Origin: an uncultured Bacteroidaceae bacterium
Lineage (GTDB): Bacteria; Bacteroidota; Bacteroidia; Bacteroidales; Bacteroidaceae
Reading direction: 5' to 3'
DNA length: 64,000 bases
NCBI GenBank assembly: GCA_904501945.1
Contig: CAJGCU010000001.1
Location: 1-64,000 of the forward strand
Shown: one piece after another, positions 11,901 through 19,771 of the stretch
Layout of the letters: every line of letters begins with the position of its first letter
How positions within the stretch are numbered: the stretch's first letter is position 1
Program-made: the position numbers and the translations under genes
Notes under the pieces: model-generated
Database searches by the model: none
The model's input: the letters and a program-made list of their open reading frames with translations, nothing else
Told to the model about the DNA's origin: nothing

Positions 11901-13519
11901 AACTGAGCAATGGCTTTCAGAGACAATTCTTCTTCCTTATCAGTTTTGACAAGGTTGAGATTGTTAAAATGGATTTTATCCAAAGATAAATCAAGTTGAA
12001 TGTCTTTGTGCGGTGCATCAATATAAATAATGTTTGCGCAGGATTTTAGATTCTCGTCATCGATGTCCACCATGCCTTTCATACCTGTTGGGTAGCTTTG
12101 TGCATCTATGCTGATATTATTATAATTGTAACCATTGTAAGCTATGTGATGAATTTTTCCTAAAGCTTTAGCTGAAGGAATTGCCTGTGTGGAAATCGTG
12201 TTATATACAACATCAAAGTTGAATGATGTTGTTCCCAATCGTTTATCGTTTAGAATTTTACCAATGTGTACGCTATCTCCTGAAATGACGCCAGAAAGTA
12301 TTTTGTTCGCATCATATATGATGTCATATTCAGCAGAACCGATAGCTGTTTTGATATTTCCGTCTGAGAGAAACTCTTTATCTGAATTATATTTAATATT
12401 ACCAGAGTATGTAATATCTTTGATATGATGGATTAGACTATCTTTATAATTAGGAATGAAGGTGTTGACAATGTTGGGAATTTCTTCGTCTCTAAGATTT
12501 AAATATGATATGTGAGAATGGATTTCTCTAAGTTCTTTGTTGATGGGGCGGAAAATATCCATATTTGCTTTGAAGGTGATATTTTTCCCAGAATAGACAT
12601 TGAAGTCTGGTACAGCAATTGTTTTCTCATTTCCAATGACGCTGAAACTGAAATGAAAGGGTGTATTGAATGAATCCAGTTTCTTTTCAATGGATGCAAG
12701 GTCTTTGAGAACGATTGTTCCTGTAAGCGGGGTGCTGCGCAATGTGAATGTGCTGTCATTCTTAAAATGTTGAAAATCGACATTTAAGGAATCTATAGAG
12801 GCATGAGAATGGGGAAGTGATATGCTGAAATCTGTAAGGCGGGCTTGCTTGCTGTTTGCTGTTAGCTTAAAACGTGTATCATGAAGGGATAGTCCTGAAT
12901 TGAGTTCGCTGGCTTGTAGGCGACGAACAGATATGTTGAGAGAGTCTTTCGAGAAGCTGCGTAAAGCTATATTCATACCACAATCATGTAGATGTATATG
13001 ATTGGCGTCTAGAGTGTTAGGTCGTATCTTTTCAGATTTTATATCATAATTGATGTCTGCATGGCGAATAATGAAAGATCCTATTCGTAGGTTGATTGGA
13101 GAGGATTGTTCTTTCTGCTCGCTTGTGAAAGCATCAATGACAAATTGGTAGTTAGGGGCACTTTCTGCTGTTTGTTTATAGAGCGTTACTTTAGTTCCGA
13201 ATAGTTGCGCTGTCCCTATATCAATTTTTCCAGAAACTAAAGAAAAGAGATTTATGCTAGCCGATACTCTTGCTATGCTAGCCATAGGTTTTCCGTCTGG
13301 CTCGTAAATAGCCATATCGTTGACGATTATGCGATTAAGAAAACCAAGGTTGATGTTTCCGATTTCTACTTTTGATTTTAGCTCGTTGGACAATATATTA
13401 GCAGTCCAGTTTGCCAATTTATTTTGTATAAATGGCAAACTGAACAAAAGGACAATAGCAGCATAGGTTGCGACAATTGTCCCTATAATGTTGACTAATA
13501 TTTTTTCGAGGTTTTTCAA
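8978..13519 (-). CDS. tamB: TamB-like translocation and assembly module protein (DUF490)
   Basis: 1513 residues. A single transmembrane helix (about residues 8-30) anchors a long AsmA/TamB-type beta-taco domain that spans the periplasm; the C-terminal ~400 residues (from about 1090, with DKFLATVFANGTLTVSGSDG) form the DUF490 domain that contacts TamA/TamL. TamB-type proteins act in outer-membrane protein assembly and phospholipid transport. The start is a TTG at 13519: an in-frame TAA lies three codons upstream, and the next in-frame ATG (about residue 69) would remove the membrane anchor. It begins 36 bp after ribH, so probably shares its transcript. A run of seven C (10628-10634 on the plus strand) encodes GG in the C-terminal half. 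Confidence 0.9.
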   Translation of the reverse strand: MKNLEKILVNIIGTIVATYAAIVLLFSLPFIQNKLANWTANILSNELKSKVEIGNINLGFLNRIIVNDMAIYEPDGKPMASIARVSASINLFSLVSGKIDIGTAQLFGTKVTLYKQTAESAPNYQFVIDAFTSEQKEQSSPINLRIGSFIIRHADINYDIKSEKIRPNTLDANHIHLHDCGMNIALRSFSKDSLNISVRRLQASELNSGLSLHDTRFKLTANSKQARLTDFSISLPHSHASIDSLNVDFQHFKNDSTFTLRSTPLTGTIVLKDLASIEKKLDSFNTPFHFSFSVIGNEKTIAVPDFNVYSGKNITFKANMDIFRPINKELREIHSHISYLNLRDEEIPNIVNTFIPNYKDSLIHHIKDITYSGNIKYNSDKEFLSDGNIKTAIGSAEYDIIYDANKILSGVISGDSVHIGKILNDKRLGTTSFNFDVVYNTISTQAIPSAKALGKIHHIAYNGYNYNNISIDAQSYPTGMKGMVDIDDENLKSCANIIYIDAPHKDIQLDLSLDKIHFNNLNLVKTDKEEELSLKAIAQLRGKDFKHLYGNIKFNDINLQTKENNYSLKDIIINAQKQENETSLYTINSEILTASIEGQASLADIVANFTNQLSHHLPILVKKQNIPATDFTYEITVKDAPVLHSLTDTKFALKKPVRMFGNLSSDNEQMSLNIDAPSVSYNEKDYDDIALVCNTTPDNMNVHAIASTYKESDDEEIPSSSTKLDFTADIHNNIIYGDMYINTAGRNNITMQLLPVIQFSDSLGSTKTDITLRKSNAVINDTTWTISPSRISLYQQSLECDQVMFANDNTNSFLSINGRASESPSDSLVATLKNLEIKYILTLVNFNVVHFAGKASGQAIFNNIMAGGTPNIHANLSVENLSIQEGPLGNANITAKWDEKIEGISVEGRIVDLYRVPDALTGREKNITGITTVNGWISPARNDIQINVGTHNTNASFIHGFLGGIFKEVNGYVTGPISIIGPLNDVNIVGDAVPHMNLRLRATNVPYHIEGDTLHLRPYLFDFKDISIYDRFGHRSTLNGQVTHRNMKNFKYDFHVNLHELLAYDEHEFNSDKFLATVFANGTLTVSGSDGHPLYVNANVTPTKGSVFAYDAATPDAITGNSFIEFRDRDSLQTFHSDIKNVYSSTKTDTEKDSLTIVKEAKKNYNSDIYINFDINLTPDCEVKLRMDNIEDGYMRTFGHAKLTAQWYNKGTFQLFGNYNINSGFYRLYLQDIIFRDLALQPGSLVEFNGNPFDANIHLICHHTINSVPLSDLTSTTAFTQNNKVKVIGILDITGKLGNMDFKFDMNIPNVSEEVRQLVRSMINSEEEMNTQMIYLLGLGRFYPNEYARNNGGNNSEQAMNSLLSSTLSGQINQMLSNMIGTNANWNFGSSLTTGEKGWDDLDVEGLLEGKLFDDRLLINGAFGYRDNALTDQGNFIGDFEVKWRMSQNGNLYLKAYNQTNDRYFTKATLNTQGIGLSWRHDFESIRKRLKSKEKKTKKIIKPFTKKRVTQDD

Positions 13520-13555
13520 GTGTTTTTATAACTTTAATACCTTGTTTTTCTGAGG

Positions 13556-14047
13556 TTAAAGTTCCATCTTGCGTTTGAAATCAACCATCTTTATAGCAGT
13601 GATGGCGCATTCGTCACCTTTGTTGCCCATCGCCCCGCCTGCTCTGTCCTCTGCTTGCTGCATGTCAAGCGTTGTGATGAGTCCGTATATAACGGGTTTT
13701 TCTTGTGTTGCATTCAGGTGTGCTAATCCGTAGGTAGTTCCTTGGCAGATGTAGCGGTCATGTGGGGTATCACCTCTAATGACACAGCCGATGGCGATAA
13801 CTGCATCTACTTTTTTCTTCAGCATTTGCGATGCTCCGTAGATGAGTTCAAAGCTGCCAGGTACTGTCATGATTGGTATGTCGGAGGGCTTTACGCCATG
13901 TTTTACGAGCGTTTCTTTTGCTCCTTCGAGAAGTGAAGCGGTAATGTTTTCGTTCCATTCAGCCACAACAATGCCAATCTTCATCCCTGTTGCGTCTGGA
14001 ACGGAGTTGGTATCGTAGTCGGAGAGATTATGATTTTTAGTTGCCAT
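13556..14047 (-). CDS. ribH: 6,7-dimethyl-8-ribityllumazine synthase
   Basis: 163 residues from the ATG at 14047 ([10 protein letters not shown]). It catalyses the penultimate step of riboflavin synthesis, condensing the pyrimidine ribitylamino intermediate with dihydroxybutanone phosphate, and forms pentameric or icosahedral shells. Family motifs: AEWNENI (29-35), [10 protein letters not shown] (61-70) and [14 protein letters not shown] with catalytic His96. The upstream Met five codons earlier is not needed by the family alignment. It lies between the TPR gene and tamB on one strand; no FMN riboswitch was seen. Confidence 0.96.
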   Translation of the reverse strand: MATKNHNLSDYDTNSVPDATGMKIGIVVAEWNENITASLLEGAKETLVKHGVKPSDIPIMTVPGSFELIYGASQMLKKKVDAVIAIGCVIRGDTPHDRYICQGTTYGLAHLNATQEKPVIYGLITTLDMQQAEDRAGGAMGNKGDECAITAIKMVDFKRKMEL

Positions 14048-14063
14048 AGTGTATAAATACAAA

Positions 14064-14125
14064 ATGAGGAATTAGGATTTATCGCCAGACGTCTTTATTG
14101 CGTTGGTTCATTCCTAATTCCTCAT
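14064..14125. repeat. 14-bp inverted repeat between the TPR gene and ribH
   Basis: ATGAGGAATTAGGA at 14064-14077 is perfectly complementary to 14112-14125, with a 34-base loop. On the minus strand it falls in the ribH leader, 17 bp from the start codon. It could be an attenuator, a read-through terminator or a small dispersed repeat. Confidence 0.7.
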
Positions 14126-14152
14126 TCTTTATTTTTAATTGATTGTCTCTAT

Positions 14153-14827
14153 TTACTTTGTTGCACGTTCGATGTATTTGTCAATATCTTGTGAGATAGG
14201 GCTACGGTAGTAAACTGTCTTAATCTTATTGTAAAGTTCAACAGCCTTATCGTTTTGATTCATTGATTCATACACTTGACCTGCCTGAAGAAGGAATACA
14301 GGGCTAACTGCATCGTTGTTTGCTTTGTTTGCAGCTTCAATCAGAGTCTTGATTCCTTTCTCATTGTCACCTTTCTGAATGTAGAGGTTTCCAAGAGCTG
14401 CGATTGCTGCAGGAGATACTATGTCGTCATCTTGTGTAGAGAAATCTTCGAGGAACTTGATAGCTTCACTTACGCTGTCAACCTTTGCATAAGACAATCC
14501 TGCGTAGAGTTTTGCGATGTTGGCAGTTTTTGTTCCGCTATACTCATCGATGATTTTGATGAAACCCTTGCTGTTGCCATCACCGTTGAGTGCTTGGTCG
14601 TACTGTTCCTGAGCAAATGCAACCTGAGCAACGGCAATCGCTTTCTGTGCTTCAATTTCCTTGTCTGCCATCAGGTTCTTGTAAATATAAAAACCTGTAG
14701 TTACTACGATGATTGCGCCAAGGATTACTGCGATTTTTTTCCAGTTCTTTTCGATGAAAGCCTCGCTCTTGTTAAGCTGTACGTCAAGTGCGATAGGCTC
14801 TTCAATTTTTTGTTCTTTCTTTGCCAT
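14153..14827 (-). CDS. Membrane-anchored tetratricopeptide-repeat protein (YfgM-like)
   Basis: 224 residues. A cytoplasmic N-tail rich in charge (residues 1-30) is followed by one transmembrane helix (about 31-49, IAVILGAIIVVTTGFYIY) and a TPR region (from about 60), including AALGNLYIQKGDNEKGIKTL and AGQVYESMNQNDKAVELY. The layout matches the PF09976-type TPR domain of YfgM/ancillary SecYEG proteins, which act as periplasmic chaperone partners at the translocon. TAATTTTG (minus strand) at 14865-14872 is a likely -7 promoter element. It leads the ribH-tamB-esterase gene string. The exact partner here is unknown. Confidence 0.75.
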   Translation of the reverse strand: MAKKEQKIEEPIALDVQLNKSEAFIEKNWKKIAVILGAIIVVTTGFYIYKNLMADKEIEAQKAIAVAQVAFAQEQYDQALNGDGNSKGFIKIIDEYSGTKTANIAKLYAGLSYAKVDSVSEAIKFLEDFSTQDDDIVSPAAIAALGNLYIQKGDNEKGIKTLIEAANKANNDAVSPVFLLQAGQVYESMNQNDKAVELYNKIKTVYYRSPISQDIDKYIERATK

Positions 14828-15037
14828 GATATGTTTATTTATTTTTTACTTCACAAAAATCATGCAAAATTAATATATTTTCCTTTAATATTAAAAGTTT
14901 TTATGAAAAATCTTTGAGTGGATTCTTACTTTTCTGTTTATAAATGTATTTGAATTGTTAAAAAGAAAGAAAGTTAACATTGGAAGGGGCTGTAGACCTA
15001 TAGCAGTAGAATTGAGTTTGCAAAGATGTTCTGTTGT

Positions 15038-15116
15038 GGTGTGCCCTACATCGTAGTTACGTTATACCTTGCAACGTAATTACGATACAATATATAACGT
15101 AATAGAGATGTATAAT
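15038..15116. repeat. Family A repeat: tandem 23-bp units, minus orientation
   Basis: Units at 15048-15070, 15071-15093 and 15094-15116, read on the minus strand, follow the same pattern as at 53599: CGTAATTACG core, then GATG and AGGG-like bases. A GGTGTGCCCT half unit precedes them at 15038. The array lies in the 370-bp gap between the TPR gene and the GH127-like gene, downstream of the latter. Confidence 0.8.
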
Positions 15117-15130
15117 AATGTAAAAAAATG

Positions 15131-15166
15131 ATGTGCCCCACATCGAGTTATCGGTATGGGGCACAT
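15131..15166 (-). terminator. Terminator of the GH127-like gene (family A-related hairpin)
   Basis: ATGTGCCCCA (15131-15140) pairs perfectly with TGGGGCACAT (15157-15166). On the minus strand the stem is followed by CATTTTTTTA, giving a U-tract. The stem and flank (CATCG) resemble the family A repeat unit next to it and the hairpin at 30751. Confidence 0.8.
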
Positions 15167-15197
15167 TAATTTCATAATGTTTTCTTTGTCACGTATC

Positions 15198-18100
15198 TTA
15201 TTTGTTTACAGTTTTTCTTGCTTCTGTAAGGCGATTGAAAGCCTTTTCTATAAGGTCGTGCGTACCTGAACCGTCGTTAACATACTGTACCACCATATCT
15301 GCATAATTGATGGCTTCTCTCAATTCGGTTGTCTTGTTTGGTATGTTTTCTTTGGAATCAGTTAACAATGGCAGAAGTTCGTTGAGGTCTTCTGGCTCAG
15401 CGAGGTTGCCTGGACGCATGGTGTTGATGGCAACATTGAGCGCTGATGTAGCCGCATTGATTTCCTCTTGTGTAAGTTCCTTTTTAGACTTGGCTTCTAC
15501 TTTCTTTGCAATTTCCATTTGCTGAAGCAAGCGAGTATAACCATTAGGTGCCCATGGGGAGAATGCTGGAACTTTTACGGCGAGGGCATTCCATGCATTT
15601 TGATTTTCAACACGTTCTTCTGCCACTTGCAGTGCCTGTTCAAGACTTGTTTTATCTATGCCCTTCTTGCTTTTCTTCTTCGCTCCACTTTCGATGTTGA
15701 GACGGAGATAGTGAGTAGAATGGGCTGTCTGGTAATAGTCAGGTGTAAACGTGATAACAGAAGCATTTGGCTTTTCAAACTGCAATGTGTACAGTTTTCC
15801 GTTAGTTCCATCGTCTGTAGTGGCAGTAACTGGCTGAAGCTCGTTCAGAGCAGAAGAAAGAGTGATGTCGGCATCTTTCCATTCTTTTACGTCAGATGTC
15901 GCCATGGCGAGCGGACCATACATGATTGTGCCCACCCATTGAGGGTCAAATGGAGTACGTGTTTCGTTCTTTCCTGTTGCAGCAAGATCCATTTTGTCTG
16001 GTCCCCAATTGATATGCTTTGTGAAAGGCATGGTAACTTCAATCTTGTCGCCATCTTTCCAATCTCTTGCAGGAATCTCCACATAAGTACATGGCTGGTA
16101 ATCTTTTGCAATAGATTTTCCATTCAGTTTCACGTCAAATCCTTCTGTTGCCCAATAGGGAACACGAAGTTTTAGCGTGAAGTTTGTATTCTTGCTTGCG
16201 TCTGTCTTTTTAACAGTTATCACGCTATTTTCAGCAGGCCATTCACAAGATTGCTCAATAGTGATGCCTTTGTCTTTCCATGTTGCGAGTGTTGGGAGAT
16301 AGAGCGCAATCCACATGGTATTATCGCTAACGAAATAAGCAGCTTCCTGGTACTTCACGTGGTTTTCTGAGCCTGTACCACCACAGCATGTGCTTTGAGG
16401 AGTGTTGTTTCCATAAGGTTTGATGGCGTTCATGCCTACTGCGTATTGGTAGGTGACACCCCAACGCTGAGGATGGACAGAGCCTACAATTTGGTTGTAG
16501 AGAATACGCTCGTAATAATCCATGTATGCTGCGTTGTCTGGGTCAAAACAGTTCAGATCTTTAGTGAGTTTTGCAAGGTTGTATGCACAACATGTCTCAT
16601 TGATGTCTGGGTTTGGATACATGTTACGGTTGCGGTCGCTCATCACGCTTGTATTCATTGAAAGAATTTGCGAATAAGGTTGACGGAACATCTCTCCATT
16701 TCCCACGCCACCCATTGCATAAGCATAACGTCCTTGTACAAGATTCCAGAAGTTGTACGCAAGGTTGTAATAATAAGGGTTCCCGTTGCTGATGTATGAG
16801 CGCAACGCTCCGACAATCATAGGTATGTGCTGGTTGGCATGACGTGTGCGAATATCGTCTATGTTCTTTGCAACAGGGTCGAAGAAAGCTGGAGAGTCAA
16901 AACAGTTTGCTGCTTCAATCAGACGCGCTTTCTCTGTTGGATCGCTTACCATTTCTGAAAGGCGAGCCAAAGATTCTGCCATTCCACCTACTTCACCAGC
17001 AATATACATGTTCCACATTTCGTAGCGATTTCCTGGTTTTGCCTGGCGCTCAGCCTTATCTCCTTCTGATTTTACAAATGTTCGGTAATGCATACGGTTC
17101 CATACCCAAAGACCCATATCTTTAGCGATGAGAAGGGCCTTGTCAGCAATTTCTTTTTCATCGATATTATTTGCTATGTCAATGAGTCCGGCCAGTTGCT
17201 TGTGGATGGTATAGTAAGGCGCCCAAACCCATTCCTCATTATTGTACGCGCGATAGCACTCGATTAGGGCAGGGTGAGCTGCAGGGATGGCATTTAGGTA
17301 TCCATATCCATACTTTTTGTAATCTTTCTTGTATTCGTCGAAAGCAGCCCAGTTTCCTTTCATTGCCTTCAACTCTTCTTCTGGAGCATAATCGCGTGCT
17401 TCCCAGTAGCGATTGAGGGTGCTGTCCCAAACGAAAGTACGTTCTTGGCATTCACGCAATTCATTCACCATACGGCGAATTCTTTCTCGCAACTCGTTTT
17501 TTTCTTGAATCAAGTTTGCTTCTGGAGATGAGCATGAGGCGAAAGCAAAAGCAAGTGCACTCATGTAGTGACCTGATCCGTGCCCTTTCAGTTTTGTTGT
17601 AGGCGAGTCCCAGCCGTTTGCTGTTCTGTATCCTTCTGTTGGCAATCCATAGGTGTCTCGATAGTTATAAAGCTGTTGACTAATATCCCATGAAAGAATT
17701 GTTTTAATGGCCAGCTTTTTGTTGTTTGATAACCTATTGTCACTCTTTATGTAAACATCGCTTAATGGAAGCGGTTGTGCAACTGCCTTTGGTGCAGGAA
17801 CGTCCCAAGCAGTATCTGTTACTTTTATGTTGGCAGTAATAGGATAGCCATTATCAGTTGTGTTGTCTCCAATAATGAAACCATTGATGGTGTATTCTTT
17901 GCCAGCAGGATAGAGTTCAGGGTTAGACTCTTGCTGCTCAATAGACTGTGTGTAGTTTGTCCATTTGGTCTGTCGCCATTCTTGAGTTCCATCGCTGTAG
18001 GTAACATAGACTTGCCAAGGAAGGCGTGGGACGCTGCCTGATGGCACTTCAACATTGATAGGCGCAACTTTTGAAATCGATCGCTGTTTGGATTTTGATT

Positions 18101-18218
18101 TAGATTTGGGAGCAGCCAATGATGTGGTAGACATCAATGGTGAAGACTCGGCAAAAGTAGGCATGGCCAAGCAGAAACCGATAGCTCCACAAATAATAAG
18201 GTTTAAGTTTTTCTTCAT
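15198..18218 (-). CDS. Secreted GH127-like beta-L-arabinofuranosidase (DUF1680)
   Basis: 1006 residues with a signal peptide (residues 1-23). An N-terminal Ig-like domain (about 52-138) precedes the alpha/alpha barrel. Two motifs mark the GH127/GH146 active site: ETCCAYN (E541, C543) and STCCGGTGSENH (C611, C612); in characterised GH127 enzymes the equivalent Glu and three Cys bind zinc and one Cys is the nucleophile. Such enzymes remove beta-L-arabinofuranose from plant glycans. After the beta-domains, the C-terminal ~170 residues are helical and Lys/Glu-rich, like FIVAR/two-helix modules. GH127 and GH146 cannot be separated by eye. The gene stands alone, without SusC/SusD neighbours, and ends in a strong terminator. 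Confidence 0.87.
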   Translation of the reverse strand: MKKNLNLIICGAIGFCLAMPTFAESSPLMSTTSLAAPKSKSKSKQRSISKVAPINVEVPSGSVPRLPWQVYVTYSDGTQEWRQTKWTNYTQSIEQQESNPELYPAGKEYTINGFIIGDNTTDNGYPITANIKVTDTAWDVPAPKAVAQPLPLSDVYIKSDNRLSNNKKLAIKTILSWDISQQLYNYRDTYGLPTEGYRTANGWDSPTTKLKGHGSGHYMSALAFAFASCSSPEANLIQEKNELRERIRRMVNELRECQERTFVWDSTLNRYWEARDYAPEEELKAMKGNWAAFDEYKKDYKKYGYGYLNAIPAAHPALIECYRAYNNEEWVWAPYYTIHKQLAGLIDIANNIDEKEIADKALLIAKDMGLWVWNRMHYRTFVKSEGDKAERQAKPGNRYEMWNMYIAGEVGGMAESLARLSEMVSDPTEKARLIEAANCFDSPAFFDPVAKNIDDIRTRHANQHIPMIVGALRSYISNGNPYYYNLAYNFWNLVQGRYAYAMGGVGNGEMFRQPYSQILSMNTSVMSDRNRNMYPNPDINETCCAYNLAKLTKDLNCFDPDNAAYMDYYERILYNQIVGSVHPQRWGVTYQYAVGMNAIKPYGNNTPQSTCCGGTGSENHVKYQEAAYFVSDNTMWIALYLPTLATWKDKGITIEQSCEWPAENSVITVKKTDASKNTNFTLKLRVPYWATEGFDVKLNGKSIAKDYQPCTYVEIPARDWKDGDKIEVTMPFTKHINWGPDKMDLAATGKNETRTPFDPQWVGTIMYGPLAMATSDVKEWKDADITLSSALNELQPVTATTDDGTNGKLYTLQFEKPNASVITFTPDYYQTAHSTHYLRLNIESGAKKKSKKGIDKTSLEQALQVAEERVENQNAWNALAVKVPAFSPWAPNGYTRLLQQMEIAKKVEAKSKKELTQEEINAATSALNVAINTMRPGNLAEPEDLNELLPLLTDSKENIPNKTTELREAINYADMVVQYVNDGSGTHDLIEKAFNRLTEARKTVNK

Positions 18219-18490
18219 AGGTTAATCTAACATATTTTTAGTAAATTCAACGTAAATTTTTTGTAAAATTAAATAATTATGTTGATATGTTCATTACGAA
18301 AATATAAAAAAATATTATTTTGCTATTTTTAACCATGTTTTTTGGATTATTTTGCCTAAATTTGCAAATACAAAGATGGTTTTATGGGGAAATCCCTTTA
18401 AAAGATAGGGATTTTTTCTGAATGTGTAAGATAAATAAACCGAACTTTGCAACAAGAAAAATTAGGTTGAATTTAGCACAGAAGGAATTA

Positions 18491-19681
18491 ATGAAAAGAC
18501 TTTTAATTTATGCATTTTTGATTTTGCCATTATTCTGCCATGCACAGGATGACATGTACTTCACTTCTTCCAAGAAGGCAAAAAAGGAAGCACGAGAGGC
18601 TGCGGCAGATTTGCGAGCTAATGCAGAGGACGTAGAACGCGCTGCAGCAGAATTGGAAGAATGCGTTGCAATCGTTACATATAATAGCAATAGTCGCAAT
18701 GAAGATGAATACAATCGCCGTTATGTGGATGGGGATGATTATCAGATATCTGGTGGCTATCCAAGCGATTCATTGTCCGCAAATATTGATTCTGTAGATG
18801 CGGCTGATGAAAGTTCTGTTTATGAGATGGATGACCCTGAACTTGACTATCGTTTTTCTCGTCGTATCGTGCGGTTCCATAATCCTCGCGCTTATGCTTT
18901 GGCAAGTCCATATTATTGGGACTTATATTATGTGTATGGTGCATGGGATTATCTTTACGATCCATATGACCCATGGTATTGGCACTATGGTTGGCGCTAT
19001 GGTTGGTCCTGGGGACCTTGGGACTGTTGGTATGGCTGCATTTGGGGATGGCATCGTCCTTATGCTTGGACATATTGGGGGTGGGGGCCTTCCTGGAGTC
19101 GTCCTATTTATGGTATAGTTCATCAGCGAAATGCTGTTCCACGCGAGTTAAATTCTTCTCGTGGACATATGTCAGCATCTCGTAGAATCCGTACTAGTGC
19201 TACGGGCGGAACAATTTTTGGTGCACGTACGAGTGCTGCATCTCGCAGTTCTTCAACAGCTTCACGTAGTTCAGCTCGTGGAAGTAGAACAAACACGCAA
19301 AACGTTCGTGGCGGCAGTTCTTATACTGATTATGCCAATTCGCGTGCAGGTCGTACAAGCGCTACAACCAATCGTGTGCAGCAGCAATCGGATCGTTCAA
19401 ACAGTCGTCGTACAAGTGCTGCACAACGTAGCACGGCAACGCGAAACAACTCTGTAACTTCATCTTCTGTTCGAACAAACAGTAGCCAACGAAATAGTTC
19501 TTCGGACTCGCGTACATATAATAATTCTTCTTCGCGTTCCACTACTCGTAATTCAACACCAGCATTCAATAGCACCCCTTCACGCAGTTCTGTAGGTGGA
19601 GGCTCGTCTATAGGCGGTGCTAACCGTGGAGGTGGTTCTGTTGTTGGTGGTGGAAGCCGTGGAGGCGGTGGACGTCGATAA
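18491..19681 (+). CDS. Exported aromatic- and Ser/Arg-rich protein of unknown function
   Basis: 396 residues from the ATG at 18491, giving a signal peptide (MKRLLIYAFLILPLFCHAQ). Three zones follow: a charged, helical stretch (about 30-65, KKAKKEAREAAADL); a Tyr/Trp/Asp-rich zone (about 140-205, with DYLYDPYDPWYW); and a low-complexity tail (about 215-396) of Ser, Arg, Thr and Asn ending in Gly-rich runs and GGGGRR. I do not recognise a catalytic domain. The composition suggests a surface or matrix protein, perhaps one that binds glycans or nucleic acid through stacked aromatics and arginines. It lies 90 bp upstream of a porin-like gene on the same strand. Confidence 0.75.
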   Translation: MKRLLIYAFLILPLFCHAQDDMYFTSSKKAKKEAREAAADLRANAEDVERAAAELEECVAIVTYNSNSRNEDEYNRRYVDGDDYQISGGYPSDSLSANIDSVDAADESSVYEMDDPELDYRFSRRIVRFHNPRAYALASPYYWDLYYVYGAWDYLYDPYDPWYWHYGWRYGWSWGPWDCWYGCIWGWHRPYAWTYWGWGPSWSRPIYGIVHQRNAVPRELNSSRGHMSASRRIRTSATGGTIFGARTSAASRSSSTASRSSARGSRTNTQNVRGGSSYTDYANSRAGRTSATTNRVQQQSDRSNSRRTSAAQRSTATRNNSVTSSSVRTNSSQRNSSSDSRTYNNSSSRSTTRNSTPAFNSTPSRSSVGGGSSIGGANRGGGSVVGGGSRGGGGRR

Positions 19682-19771
19682 TTAGTAAGAAATAATGATT
19701 CTTTCATAAGTTTTATTTTGTTTTTAATTGACTAATTGTTTGATAATAAATTATTTAATATCATATATTGT

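Noticed and set aside
15198..18218. Polysaccharide-utilisation locus around the GH127-like and PL11 genes
   Set aside because: No SusC/SusD, hybrid two-component or ECF regulator genes nearby; the two enzymes are 19 kb apart.
18357..18364. TAAATTTG as promoter of the exported aromatic-rich protein gene
   Set aside because: The -7 word fits, but no -33 TTTG lies at 19-21 bp and the leader would be over 110 bases; not listed as a feature.
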